Origin: Neptunicella sp048268085
Lineage (GTDB): Bacteria > Pseudomonadota > Gammaproteobacteria > Enterobacterales > Alteromonadaceae
Assembly (NCBI RefSeq): GCF_048268085.1
Contig: NZ_JBLWWF010000001.1
Location: forward strand, 1 to 64,000
Direction of reading: 5' to 3'
Length of the DNA stretch: 64,000 nt
Positions 18,047-27,029 of the stretch are shown piece after piece. The position numbers and the translations under genes are program-made. The stretch's first letter is position 1, and the number at the start of each line of letters is the position of its first letter. The notes beneath the pieces are model-generated. The model was not told where the DNA came from, made no database searches, and was given only the letters and a program-made list of their open reading frames with translations.

Positions 18047-18310
18047 ATGCAAATATCTGAAATAGAATCCATTTTAAAACAATCCCTGACATTATCTGAG
18101 CTGGTAGTTACCGGTGAAGGTTCCCATTTCCAAGTGATCGCAGTGAGTGACAGCTTTGAAGGCTTGAGTCGAGTCAAAAAGCAGCAAGTTGTTTATGCCC
18201 CACTGAAAGCGCATATTGCCGATGGCAGCTTACATGCGCTAACGATTAAAGCGTTTACCCCAGAACAATGGGAAAAGGAGCGTAAGTTTCTTATGCCAGG
18301 TGCACTGTAA
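18047..18310 (+). CDS. ibaG: BolA-family protein IbaG
   Basis: IbaG is a small cytosolic BolA-like protein implicated in acid stress and, with monothiol glutaredoxin, in iron-sulfur handling. The 87 residues match E. coli IbaG closely (GSHFQVIAVSDSFEGLSRVKKQQVVY and ALTIKAFTPEQW). ATG 18047 is preferred over a TTG two codons upstream. Its stop overlaps the murA start (TAATG), the conserved ibaG-murA pairing. Confidence 0.93.
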   Translation: MQISEIESILKQSLTLSELVVTGEGSHFQVIAVSDSFEGLSRVKKQQVVYAPLKAHIADGSLHALTIKAFTPEQWEKERKFLMPGAL

Positions 18311-19572
18311 TGGAAAAACTGTGCATTCAGGGCGGAACGGTTTTGCAAGGCGAAGTGGTTATTTCGGGCGCAAAAAATGCCGCGTTACCACTGTTAATGG
18401 CCAGTTTGTTAACCAAACAGTCATGCCGATTCAGCAATGTACCCGAATTACGGGATATCAATACTACCTTATTACTACTTGCACAGATGGGCGCTAGCAC
18501 GGAGCGTGTCGATTCACAGACCGTGACTATTGATACAGGTAAATTAAATAGCTGTGTTGCGCCGTATGATCTGGTCAAAACTATGCGAGCTTCTATCTTA
18601 GTGTTAGGCCCATTATTGGCGCACTATGGTAAAGCAGAAGTGTCGTTACCTGGTGGTTGTGCGATTGGCGCACGGCCAGTCAATTTGCACTTGAATGGCT
18701 TGCGTCAAATGGGCGCTAATATTGTGGTTGAAGAAGGTTATGTTAAAGCCTCCATCAATGGTCGCTTGCAAGGTGCACGCATCTTCATGGATATGGTCAG
18801 TGTTGGGGCTACCGAGAACTTAATGATGGCAGCGGCCTTAGCTGAAGGCACCACCGTTCTGGAAAACGCCGCCCGTGAGCCGGAAATTGTAGACTTGGCT
18901 AACTGCCTTAACCAAATGGGGGCGAAGGTTTCTCATGCAGGTACTGATAAAATAACTATTGAAGGGGTTACGGAATTACAAGGTTGTGATTACCGAGTTT
19001 TGCCTGATCGAATAGAAACAGGAACCTTTCTGGTGGCTGCGGCAGCTACCGGAGGCAGAGTGAAATGTCTAAATGCAGCACCGGAAACTCTCGATGCGGT
19101 GATCAGCAAGTTAAGGGAAGCGGGCGCCCAAGTTCAATGTGGTGAAGACTGGATTGAGCTGGATATGCAAGGCAAACGTCCTAGTAGTGTCAATATTAAA
19201 ACAGCTCCTCATCCCGGCTTTCCTACGGATATGCAGGCTCAGTTTGTGGCGCTGAATGCTATCGCGACAGGCACGGGAGTAGTGACAGAAACTATATTCG
19301 AGAACCGTTTTATGCATGTGCCGGAATTGCAGCGCATGGGCGCGGTAATTGACTTGGAAACCAATAGTGCCGTGTGCCGTGGGCATTCCAAGTTAAATGG
19401 TGCGCAAGTGATGGCAACCGATTTACGGGCTTCTGCTTGTTTAGTCATTGCCGGATTGGTGGCTCAAGGTGAAACCATTGTTGATCGTATCTACCACCTT
19501 GATCGTGGCTACGATCATATCGAATCTAAAATGAATGGGTTGGGAGCTAACATTAAGCGGGTTAGCGGCTAA
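18310..19572 (+). CDS. murA: UDP-N-acetylglucosamine 1-carboxyvinyltransferase
   Basis: MurA catalyses the first committed step of peptidoglycan synthesis, adding enolpyruvate from PEP to UDP-GlcNAc. The 420 residues (normal length) have Lys22-Asn23 of the active site and the catalytic Cys117 in LPGGCAIGARP, the residue alkylated by fosfomycin. A Cys, not Asp, at this position predicts fosfomycin-sensitive chemistry. It ends only 2 bp before the convergent degS stop. Confidence 0.98.
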   Translation: MEKLCIQGGTVLQGEVVISGAKNAALPLLMASLLTKQSCRFSNVPELRDINTTLLLLAQMGASTERVDSQTVTIDTGKLNSCVAPYDLVKTMRASILVLGPLLAHYGKAEVSLPGGCAIGARPVNLHLNGLRQMGANIVVEEGYVKASINGRLQGARIFMDMVSVGATENLMMAAALAEGTTVLENAAREPEIVDLANCLNQMGAKVSHAGTDKITIEGVTELQGCDYRVLPDRIETGTFLVAAAATGGRVKCLNAAPETLDAVISKLREAGAQVQCGEDWIELDMQGKRPSSVNIKTAPHPGFPTDMQAQFVALNAIATGTGVVTETIFENRFMHVPELQRMGAVIDLETNSAVCRGHSKLNGAQVMATDLRASACLVIAGLVAQGETIVDRIYHLDRGYDHIESKMNGLGANIKRVSG

Positions 19573-19574
19573 CG

Positions 19575-20687
19575 TTAACCTTCAGGGGTAGCCCCAAGCT
19601 CTCTAATAGTGACAGGGATTGTCATTATCTGATTATTACGTATCACCTCAAAGGTCAAAACCGTGCCTGGTTTGGTTTCGGCTACCACGTCCAATATTTG
19701 ATGCACACCTTCAATATCTTGGTCATCCACTCGAGTGAGAATATCCATTTTTTTAATCCCGGCTTGAGCCGCAGGTCCATAGGGATCCACTTCACTAACT
19801 AGTATACCTGACGGGTTTCCCGCACTGGTGTATGGCTGGCTACTTGGTGTGCCAGTAATACCCATATAACCACGAATAACTCGACCATTGGCAATAATTG
19901 AATCCATGACCCGTTTGGCAAGCTCATAAGGAACCGCAAAAAAGATTCCTGCTACGTCTTTAATCCGGTTCTGACTATCCAGAGTTTTAAAGTTGGCGTT
20001 ATTGATCCCTAACAGGTAACCATTGGAATCCACCAAGGCACCTCCAGAATTTCCTTCGTTGAGGGTAGCATCCATTTGAATAAAGTCGGCATAACCATTA
20101 TTGGCAATATTGCTTAAACCACTGCGGCCGGTAGCGCTAATCACCCCTTGGGTAATCGTTTGACCTAGTCGATACGGATTACCAATCGCTAATACCACGT
20201 CACCCACGCGAGTTTTGGTTTGTTCTTGTTGAGCGATGACCGGCAAATTTTCTTCGTCGATTTTTAGCACCGCTAAGTCAGTAAAAGGATCTTGTCCTAT
20301 TTGTTGCGCTTCCAAAAAGCGCCCGTCACTGAGTCTGATTTGAATCGATTCTGCGTTTTTTATCACATGGTAACAGGTCAGGATATAACCGTTCTCATTC
20401 ATAATCACGCCGGACCCAGAACTGGTTCTTTCGATAGTTTGACCGTGATAAGGAAATGGTCGGGTAGCGACACTTTGGCTGTATATATCGACGACAGCGG
20501 GGGCGGCTGATCTGACCGCGTCGTGAAAACTGACTCTGTCGGTGGATTCGGATTGTTGATTGAATAAACGTAGTGATAAACCAGAACCTTGGCGTAGATC
20601 AGGAATTAGAATTAGCATCACTACAGATACAACAATGCCCAAAATGATAGATTTGCTAAAAAAATAACCCCAAGAACGTTTTTTCAC
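19575..20687 (-). CDS. degS: Site-1 protease DegS
   Basis: DegS is an inner-membrane-anchored periplasmic serine protease; when its PDZ domain senses unfolded porins it cleaves RseA and frees sigma-E. The 370 residues have an N-terminal transmembrane anchor (about 10-29), catalytic triad His107, Asp137 and Ser214 (GNSGGAL), and one PDZ domain (about 270-365). The local TCYHVIK replaces the common TNxHVI, with the histidine kept. A strong hairpin separates it from degQ. Confidence 0.94.
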   Translation of the reverse strand: MKKRSWGYFFSKSIILGIVVSVVMLILIPDLRQGSGLSLRLFNQQSESTDRVSFHDAVRSAAPAVVDIYSQSVATRPFPYHGQTIERTSSGSGVIMNENGYILTCYHVIKNAESIQIRLSDGRFLEAQQIGQDPFTDLAVLKIDEENLPVIAQQEQTKTRVGDVVLAIGNPYRLGQTITQGVISATGRSGLSNIANNGYADFIQMDATLNEGNSGGALVDSNGYLLGINNANFKTLDSQNRIKDVAGIFFAVPYELAKRVMDSIIANGRVIRGYMGITGTPSSQPYTSAGNPSGILVSEVDPYGPAAQAGIKKMDILTRVDDQDIEGVHQILDVVAETKPGTVLTFEVIRNNQIMTIPVTIRELGATPEG

Positions 20688-20745
20688 GATAAGTCAGTCA
20701 ACAAGCTTTATAATTGCAAAAATAATAACATCGACCGAAAACAGA

Positions 20746-20770
20746 AGATAGCGGCCGAATGCCGCTATCT
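20746..20770 (-). terminator. Hairpin terminator or attenuator between degQ and degS
   Basis: A perfect 10-bp stem (AGATAGCGGC / GCCGCTATCT) with a 5-base loop lies 52 bp after the degQ stop and 58 bp before degS. On the minus strand it is followed by TCTGTTTTC, a modest T-rich tail, so termination may be partial and could set the DegQ:DegS ratio. Confidence 0.6.
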
Positions 20771-20822
20771 GACATATTCTATACCAATCCATCTGAATTC
20801 AATGTATTGATATGACAAGGAT

Positions 20823-22175
20823 TTAACGTACAACCAAGAATACTGAACTGTCACCACGTTTAACATTAAGGGCAATAACGCGTGGACTGTCTTCAAGTTG
20901 TTTACGCAATTCAGCAACTGTTTCCACTCTGTGGCGGTTAACACCGACAATCACATCACCCTCTTGCAAACCCACTCTGGCAGCCGGTGAGCGAGGCGCT
21001 AATTCGCTAATTTCAACACCTTTATCACCATTTTTGGTTTTACCATTGGACATAACGGCACCTTCCAGTGATGGATGGATTTCTTTCGCGGTAATATTAG
21101 TTGCTTCGAAATCGCCTAGTGTCGCCTTAATGGTTTTCGTTTTACCATCGCGTATTAGGGTTAATTGAATGTCCGAACCAGCACCCAGAGTACTGACCTT
21201 GGCTCTTAATTCTAAGAAACTATGAATTTTCTTACCGTTAATTGCAGTAATAACATCGCGAGCTGCCAAACCGGCTTTATCGGCCGCAGAATCCGGCGTT
21301 ACTTCACGAATAACCGCGCCTTGATTAATATCCAGTCCCATTGCATCAGCTAAATCTGCATCCAGATCACTGCCCGTAATGCCCAGTAATCCGCGTCGAA
21401 CTTCACCAAATTCAACAATTTGATCCGTCAGACTTTTAACCATGTTGGCAGGAATGGCAAAGCCGATACCGATATTGCCTGGGCCCAAAATTGCCGTATT
21501 GATCCCTTCCAGCTCACCATGCAGATTAACCAGGGCGCCACCGGAATTTCCGCGGTTAATTGCCGCATCGGTTTGGATAAAATCTTCAAATCCTTCAATA
21601 TTCAGGCCTGTTCTGCCTAAAGCGCTGACAATACCTGAGGTAACGGTTTGGCCTAAGCCAAAAGGATTGCCGATGGCAATAACAAAATCACCGACACGAA
21701 GTTTGTCGGAATCCGCCATTTTAAGTGCAACCAGGTTATCGGCTTTAATTTGCAGTAAAGCGATGTCACTTTGCTCGTCCGAACCGAGTTTCTTCGCTTC
21801 AAATTCACGACCATCGGTCAGTTTCACCCGGATTTCGTTGGCATTTTCTACGACATGATTGTTGGTGACGATATAGCCTTCATCTGCGTTGATGATGACA
21901 CCTGAGCCCAAGCCTTTAAAAGGTCTCTCCTGAACTTGCTCATCGGGCGCATTGGGACCAAAAAAGTATTTAAACATTTCGGGAACCCGCTGGCGCGATA
22001 CTTGAGTCCCTTCCACTGATATGCTCACCACCGCTGGGGTGACTTCTTCAAGCATAGGAGCCAGCGACGGGACTTTATCGTCGTCGGAAAAAAACGGGAT
22101 GGCTGCGAATGTAGATGACATCACTGCGACTGATAAAGTGATAGCAGCAACAGTACGAATTACAGCGTTTTTCAT
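20823..22175 (-). CDS. degQ: Periplasmic serine protease/chaperone DegQ (DegP-like)
   Basis: This periplasmic quality-control protease degrades or refolds misfolded envelope proteins. The 450 residues have a signal peptide (about 1-25), catalytic triad His107, Asp137, Ser211 (GNSGGAL), and two PDZ domains (about 250-345 and 360-450). Length and its place between zapG and degS favour DegQ over DegP, but many Alteromonadales have just one such protein. A possible sigma-E promoter lies upstream. Confidence 0.93.
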   Translation of the reverse strand: MKNAVIRTVAAITLSVAVMSSTFAAIPFFSDDDKVPSLAPMLEEVTPAVVSISVEGTQVSRQRVPEMFKYFFGPNAPDEQVQERPFKGLGSGVIINADEGYIVTNNHVVENANEIRVKLTDGREFEAKKLGSDEQSDIALLQIKADNLVALKMADSDKLRVGDFVIAIGNPFGLGQTVTSGIVSALGRTGLNIEGFEDFIQTDAAINRGNSGGALVNLHGELEGINTAILGPGNIGIGFAIPANMVKSLTDQIVEFGEVRRGLLGITGSDLDADLADAMGLDINQGAVIREVTPDSAADKAGLAARDVITAINGKKIHSFLELRAKVSTLGAGSDIQLTLIRDGKTKTIKATLGDFEATNITAKEIHPSLEGAVMSNGKTKNGDKGVEISELAPRSPAARVGLQEGDVIVGVNRHRVETVAELRKQLEDSPRVIALNVKRGDSSVFLVVR

Positions 22176-22250
22176 TCGGGAAACACTCCAAAGTTAATAA
22201 GATCTGTTAGTTAAAATAAGTACGAAAATAACTTTTTCAACACCGAACCT

Positions 22251-22279
22251 AATGACTCAACTAACTTCAACAAAGTTCC
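22251..22279 (-). promoter_or_regulatory. Candidate sigma-E promoter of degQ
   Basis: On the minus strand GGAACTT (22279-22273) and GTCATT (22256-22251) are separated by 16 bases, the spacing and -35 sequence of sigma-E (RpoE) promoters; the -10 departs from GTCAAA at two positions. It lies about 75 bp upstream of the degQ ATG. Confidence 0.4.
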
Positions 22280-22365
22280 CCAAAACTGCCGATTCCAGAT
22301 TATTTTATGCTGTTTTTACGGCCTGTAATCATACAATGACAGTCTACATGATCACATGGGTTGCG

Positions 22366-22803
22366 TTACTCAGATACCTCTTTTTGAGCTTTTTTAGTCC
22401 CGCTTAACAAACCGGAATTGCCCCCGGCATAATCTAATGGTTGGTAATCAGATGAAGCTGACTCAGGCTTGCTGCGAGAAGAATTATGCCGTAAATAAGC
22501 ATTGGCTTGGTCGCCAAAGTAAGTCAGTTTATTGGTGCTATTTTCTTGTTGGGCATCGGCAACGTTCATTTCAAAATGATCGAATTGAGTTTTTAAGGCC
22601 GAGCACTGTTTTTCAATCGAATCGATAAGTTGACGAGATTCACGTAAGTGCGTACTGGTTTGCTGAGCCAATATCTCCTTAATCGTATTCTCGACATTTT
22701 TATCGGTATTATTATTCTGACGTTGTGTAAACCAATAGCGGGCAACAAAAAAACCTATTACGCCACCAGCTATTAACAGTAGTAAACCCGTTACAAAACC
22801 CAT
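22366..22803 (-). CDS. zapG: Z-ring-associated protein ZapG (YhcB, DUF1043)
   Basis: ZapG is a small inner-membrane protein linked to cell division and envelope growth. The 145 residues start with one transmembrane helix (about 3-23, FVTGLLLLIAGGVIGFFVARYW), followed by a helical, coiled-coil cytoplasmic domain (about 35-90) and a low-complexity Ser-rich tail with NKLTYFGDQANAYLRHN. It sits upstream of degQ and divergent from zapE, as in E. coli. Confidence 0.88.
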   Translation of the reverse strand: MGFVTGLLLLIAGGVIGFFVARYWFTQRQNNNTDKNVENTIKEILAQQTSTHLRESRQLIDSIEKQCSALKTQFDHFEMNVADAQQENSTNKLTYFGDQANAYLRHNSSRSKPESASSDYQPLDYAGGNSGLLSGTKKAQKEVSE

Positions 22804-22913
22804 AAAACCTCCACAATCTTCAACATACGCTTTACTTAATAATAAGCACTAAGCAAACTATGCGGCCATAAAAATGTAATTTTTAATGACCAGCAAGGCA
22901 CTAGCAGTTCTAT

Positions 22914-24020
22914 ATGATACCTCTAACTCCCTGGCAAAAATACCAGCAAGACTTGAAAAATGATGACTTTGTGCATGATAGCGCTCAAGAACAAGCGGTT
23001 ATGCATTTACAACGTTTATACGATGAATTATTGGCTAAGCGCTCAGCGGGCGGGCCATTGCAAGCATTATCCAAGTGGTTTCTATCCCATGATAAGCAGC
23101 AAAAAATAAAAGGATTGTACTTTTGGGGGGGAGTGGGACGTGGCAAAACCTATCTTGTCGATACGTTTTACGAGTGTCTGCCAATAAAGCGCAAAATGCG
23201 TATTCATTTTCATCGTTTTATGTATCGGGTGCATCAAGAGTTAAAGCATTTGGCTGGGCAATCCGATCCGCTCAAAGTTGTGGCCAGCCAATTTGCCAAA
23301 GAAGCTAAAATTATTTGTTTTGATGAATTCTTTGTTTCTGACATTACCGATGCGATGATTTTAGGAACCTTGATGGAAGAATTGTTCAAGCATGAGGTAG
23401 TATTGGTAGCGACGTCCAATATTATTCCTGATGAATTGTACCGCAATGGGTTGCAACGAGCCCGTTTTCTACCTGCCATTGCCTTATTGAATCAACATAC
23501 TGAGGTCGTCAATGTTGATAGTGGCACCGATTACCGGTTACGTACGTTAAAGCAAGCTGAAATTTATCATTCACCATTAGACGAGCAGGCCAGCACCAAC
23601 TTACATCGTTATTTTGAGCAATTAGCCCCTGAAGTGGGTCAGCAAAATCGCTCCATTTCACTGTCCAATCGATTGGTTGAGACCCTCCGGGATGCGGATG
23701 GGGTGGTGATGTTTGATTACAAAATTATGTGTGAAAGCCCGCGTAGTCAAACCGATTATATGGAAATCAGCCGCTGTTACCATACGGTGTTATTGTCCGG
23801 CGTGAAACAAATGGGGCAACATAATGATGATGCTGCCAGACGCTTTATCGCGATGGTAGATGAGTTTTATGAACGAAATGTTAAATTAATTATATCGGCG
23901 CAGGTGCCGATAGATAACCTGTATACCACGGGACAATTGAATTTCGAGTTTAAACGCTGTCTAAGTCGACTTAAAGAAATGCAAAGTCATGACTACCTTG
24001 CCTTGCAGCATTTACCATAA
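22914..24020 (+). CDS. zapE: Cell division ATPase ZapE (AFG1-like)
   Basis: ZapE is an AFG1-family AAA+-type ATPase that acts at constricting Z-rings in E. coli. The 368 residues have Walker A GGVGRGKT (72-79), Walker B IICFDEFFVSDITDAM, and the conserved ATSNIIPDELYRNGLQR segment. It is transcribed divergently from zapG across 110 bp. Confidence 0.94.
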   Translation: MIPLTPWQKYQQDLKNDDFVHDSAQEQAVMHLQRLYDELLAKRSAGGPLQALSKWFLSHDKQQKIKGLYFWGGVGRGKTYLVDTFYECLPIKRKMRIHFHRFMYRVHQELKHLAGQSDPLKVVASQFAKEAKIICFDEFFVSDITDAMILGTLMEELFKHEVVLVATSNIIPDELYRNGLQRARFLPAIALLNQHTEVVNVDSGTDYRLRTLKQAEIYHSPLDEQASTNLHRYFEQLAPEVGQQNRSISLSNRLVETLRDADGVVMFDYKIMCESPRSQTDYMEISRCYHTVLLSGVKQMGQHNDDAARRFIAMVDEFYERNVKLIISAQVPIDNLYTTGQLNFEFKRCLSRLKEMQSHDYLALQHLP

Positions 24021-24208
24021 ATTACCGCCATTGTAACTGCGGAGCGGATCTCCAATTTCCCATCGTGTATTGAATTAAATCGAAGGTTATCAAAGGCTTG
24101 TTCTTAGGCTATTGATGTTAATTTGATGTAAAAATCGCTAACCAGATAAAGTTAGACTAACGTAATAGTCTGGTTGCTTGTGTATTTAATATCTAAGGTG
24201 GTGTTCTG

Positions 24209-25828
24209 ATGAATTGGCAAAGTATTCGTGTAAAAAGCTCGTTGCCTATAGCACTATTGGCTATCGCTCTGTTGATAACCTTTCTATTTTTGTCGCATTT
24301 ATTGCGAATGCAGGAGCAAGCGCTAGATGCCCAGTCTTCCAAGTTTTTAAAAGCGATCTCAGTAATTCTGAATGCGGATCGGGATTTATATCAGGCCAAA
24401 TTGGCAGAAACCCATGTCATTACCAAATTGGGGGATATGGCCGCAGAACAAAACGATATCAAAGAAAATGCCCAACAAGTTAAACAACGCTTTGAAAAAT
24501 ATCGGGAATATTTGGCCGAATGGCCTGATGTTGCTAAGCGTTTTAATGAATTTGAAGACGAATATTCAACTTGGCTGGATTCTTCTAATCAAATTGTAGA
24601 GCTAAGCCTGCGCGGTGAACTGAGTGCCACAGACTCCCGAGTGACTGAGTCTACGCGTAAATTTGAAGCGTTGCGCAGTGTGTTGGATAAAGCTGGCGTT
24701 GCCGCGGAAGAAAAGTCGAAGGAAGTTCAACTGGAACTTGAAAGTGAAGTTGCAACCTTCAAAACTATCTCGTTATTGGTGTTACTGATCCTAGTGGCGA
24801 TTGCCGGATGGTTTAGTTATGCCATACCCAAAAAGTTAACAGAACAAATTAATTTTCTGACCAGCCGAATAAATGAAATCGCCTCTGGAGAAGGTGATCT
24901 TACTGCCAGAATTAATGTGACTTCAAAAGACGAGTTTGGTGAGTTGGCCGGGGAGTTTAATAACTTTGTGGTCAGTTTGCAGGATCTGATTAAATCCATT
25001 TTGGGGCAGGGCCACAATTTGGGGGAGTTAACAGTAACCTTGGCAGAATCGGCTGAAAAAACCCAGTCGGTGATTAATTCCCTTACTGTCGCCTCAGAGT
25101 CAATTGTCAGTGCTGTGTATGAAATGAATAGCTCGAATAAAGAAATGGCAACGATTGCCTCTACTACTGCCGAAGAAGCTCAAAAATCGACGGAAATGTC
25201 GAGTGAAGGGATTGTCGTAGTCGATAATTCTAATCGTCAGATTGGCCAGCTGTCTGCAGATATGGATAAAGCGCTGGATAGCTCAGCTCAACTGCAGAAA
25301 AATTCGGAAGAGATTGCTTCAGTACTGGATGTAATTCGCGGAATCGCAGAACAGACTAATCTATTGGCATTAAATGCCGCTATTGAAGCTGCCAGAGCGG
25401 GTGAGCAGGGAAGAGGATTTGCCGTAGTGGCAGATGAAGTGCGAACGTTGGCGACGCGTACCCAGGAAAGTACCAATCATATTCAATCCATGATTGAACA
25501 GCTAAAAGCCAGTGTTAATCAGTCAGCGGATGCCATCTCTAGCGGCAAGAAAAATGCTGATCAAATGGTAGAGATGTTTCAAAAGGCTAATGAAGTCTTT
25601 ACCGCTATTCAGCATTCGTCTGCAACGGTTAACGATATGTCCTCGCAAACGGCACTGGCTACCAACGAACAGATGCAGGTATCCGATGCGATTAGTCAAA
25701 GTTTGCATCAGTTGAATGATCAAACCACAATTGCTTCTGCCGTGGCCGAATCGAATGATAATCTGGCCAAACAAATTAAAGAGTTATCCGTAAGCCTGAA
25801 TCAATTGGTGGGTCATTTCAGAGTATAA
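24209..25828 (+). CDS. Methyl-accepting chemotaxis protein
   Basis: This is a transmembrane chemoreceptor. The 539 residues have a transmembrane helix at about 12-32, an all-helical periplasmic sensor of about 150 residues, a second helix at about 185-207, a HAMP domain, and a long cytoplasmic coiled coil with the highly conserved hairpin tip EQTNLLALNAAIEAARAGEQ and VVADEVRTLA that binds CheW/CheA. The sensor resembles four-helix-bundle types; its ligand is unknown. There is no CheR-docking pentapeptide at the C-terminus. It is a single-gene transcript: 188 bp upstream, terminator downstream. Confidence 0.95.
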   Translation: MNWQSIRVKSSLPIALLAIALLITFLFLSHLLRMQEQALDAQSSKFLKAISVILNADRDLYQAKLAETHVITKLGDMAAEQNDIKENAQQVKQRFEKYREYLAEWPDVAKRFNEFEDEYSTWLDSSNQIVELSLRGELSATDSRVTESTRKFEALRSVLDKAGVAAEEKSKEVQLELESEVATFKTISLLVLLILVAIAGWFSYAIPKKLTEQINFLTSRINEIASGEGDLTARINVTSKDEFGELAGEFNNFVVSLQDLIKSILGQGHNLGELTVTLAESAEKTQSVINSLTVASESIVSAVYEMNSSNKEMATIASTTAEEAQKSTEMSSEGIVVVDNSNRQIGQLSADMDKALDSSAQLQKNSEEIASVLDVIRGIAEQTNLLALNAAIEAARAGEQGRGFAVVADEVRTLATRTQESTNHIQSMIEQLKASVNQSADAISSGKKNADQMVEMFQKANEVFTAIQHSSATVNDMSSQTALATNEQMQVSDAISQSLHQLNDQTTIASAVAESNDNLAKQIKELSVSLNQLVGHFRV

Positions 25829-25854
25829 TCGTTGTGAATAATGATGATATTCCG

Positions 25855-25878
25855 AAGGACGCGAAGGCGTCCTTTTTT
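25855..25878 (+). terminator. Rho-independent terminator after the chemoreceptor gene
   Basis: The stem AAGGACGC / GCGTCCTT has a GAAG loop and a following T run, 26 bp after the stop codon. Confidence 0.88.
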
Positions 25879-25982
25879 GTCTCTGGCTTGTTGCGTGCCG
25901 TTTAATACACAACAAAGGTTAAATTTCCCAGTGTGAAATGATGACTTTAGTTAAACACACCTAATTTGTATGTAATTTCCGC

Positions 25983-26010
25983 GTGACCTATCGAATAAAA
26001 TCTGTATAAT
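25983..26010 (+). promoter_or_regulatory. Promoter of rplM-rpsI
   Basis: A perfect TATAAT (26005-26010), preceded at 16 bases by GTGACC (25983-25988), is followed by the GC-rich GCGCGCC discriminator typical of ribosomal and stringently controlled promoters. The leader runs about 135 bases to rplM and carries a hairpin at 26032-26048. Confidence 0.7.
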
Positions 26011-26031
26011 GCGCGCCCTGCCCAGTTACTG

Positions 26032-26048
26032 CCACTTTGGGAAAGTGG
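26032..26048 (+). promoter_or_regulatory. Hairpin in the rplM leader
   Basis: CCACTTT GGG AAAGTGG forms a perfect 7-bp stem with a 3-base loop near the expected 5' end of the rplM-rpsI mRNA. In E. coli this operon is autoregulated by L13; this element may be part of such a leader, but no L13 site is established here. Confidence 0.4.
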
Positions 26049-26153
26049 AACGGCTAAATAACTCGAAGGGGTTAATAGATTTAGTCTTAGCGGTTTGACT
26101 GTTGTGCAGTTAAACCAGAATGTAACTTTTTTATTTATTAAGGGTAACGATTG

Positions 26154-26582
26154 ATGAAAACTTTTGTTGCTAAACCTGAAACGGTAACCCGTGAATGGTT
26201 TGTGGTAGATGCCGCAGAAAAAACACTAGGTCGTCTTGCGACAGAAATCGCACGTCGTCTACGTGGTAAACATAAGCCAGAATATACGCCTCACGTAGAT
26301 ACTGGTGATTATATTGTTGTGATCAACGCTGAGAAAGTAGTTGTTACTGGTAATAAAACCCAGGACAAAATGTACTACTCACACACTGGCTATCCAGGTG
26401 GTTTGAAAGAAGTTAACTTTGAAAAGTTACAAGCACACAAACCAGAGATGATCATTGAGAAAGCGGTAAAAGGTATGTTACCTAAAGGTCCTTTAGGTCG
26501 TGCTATGTTCCGTAAAATGAAAGTCTACGCGGGCACTGAGCACAAGCATGCAGCTCAACAGCCTCAAGTTTTGGATATTTAG
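26154..26582 (+). CDS. rplM: 50S ribosomal protein L13
   Basis: L13 is an early-assembly protein of the large ribosomal subunit. The 142 residues match the family (MKTFVAKPETVTREWFVVDA, GDYIVVINAEKVVVTGNK, MLPKGPLGRAMFRKMKVYAG). ATG 26154 is preceded by an in-frame TTG; the ATG gives the normal N-terminus. rpsI follows 10 bp later. Confidence 0.98.
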   Translation: MKTFVAKPETVTREWFVVDAAEKTLGRLATEIARRLRGKHKPEYTPHVDTGDYIVVINAEKVVVTGNKTQDKMYYSHTGYPGGLKEVNFEKLQAHKPEMIIEKAVKGMLPKGPLGRAMFRKMKVYAGTEHKHAAQQPQVLDI

Positions 26583-26592
26583 GAGCTAGGTT

Positions 26593-26985
26593 ATGGCAGA
26601 TAATCAATACTACGGTACCGGTCGCCGCAAAAGCTCTACTGCTCGCGTATTTTTACGTCCAGGTAGTGGAAACATCACAATTAATCAGCGTTCAATTGAC
26701 GTGTTCTTCGGTCGTGAAACGGCTCGTATGATCGTTCGTCAACCGCTTGAATTGGTTGAAATGACTGAAAAATTCGATTTGTATATCACTGTTAAAGGCG
26801 GTGGTATCGGTGGTCAAGCTGGCGCTATCCGTCACGGTATCACTCGTGCACTGATGGAATTTGACGAAACACTTCGTCCAGCACTGCGTAAAGCCGGGTT
26901 TGTAACTCGTGACTCTCGTCAGGTTGAACGTAAGAAAGTTGGCTTGCATAAAGCCCGTAAACGTCCACAGTTCTCAAAACGTTAA
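26593..26985 (+). CDS. rpsI: 30S ribosomal protein S9
   Basis: S9 is a small-subunit protein whose C-terminal tail reaches the P-site tRNA. The 130 residues include YYGTGRRKSSTARVFLRPG and the invariant basic C-terminus RKRPQFSKR. It forms an operon with rplM and is followed by a strong terminator. Confidence 0.98.
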   Translation: MADNQYYGTGRRKSSTARVFLRPGSGNITINQRSIDVFFGRETARMIVRQPLELVEMTEKFDLYITVKGGGIGGQAGAIRHGITRALMEFDETLRPALRKAGFVTRDSRQVERKKVGLHKARKRPQFSKR

Positions 26986-27000
26986 GTTTACAGTATTATC

Positions 27001-27029
27001 AAAAACCGGCTCTTGCAGCCGGTTTTTTT
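27001..27029 (+). terminator. Rho-independent terminator after rpsI
   Basis: The stem AACCGGCT / AGCCGGTT with loop CTTGC is followed by a T run and preceded by A's, so it can act in both directions. Confidence 0.93.
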
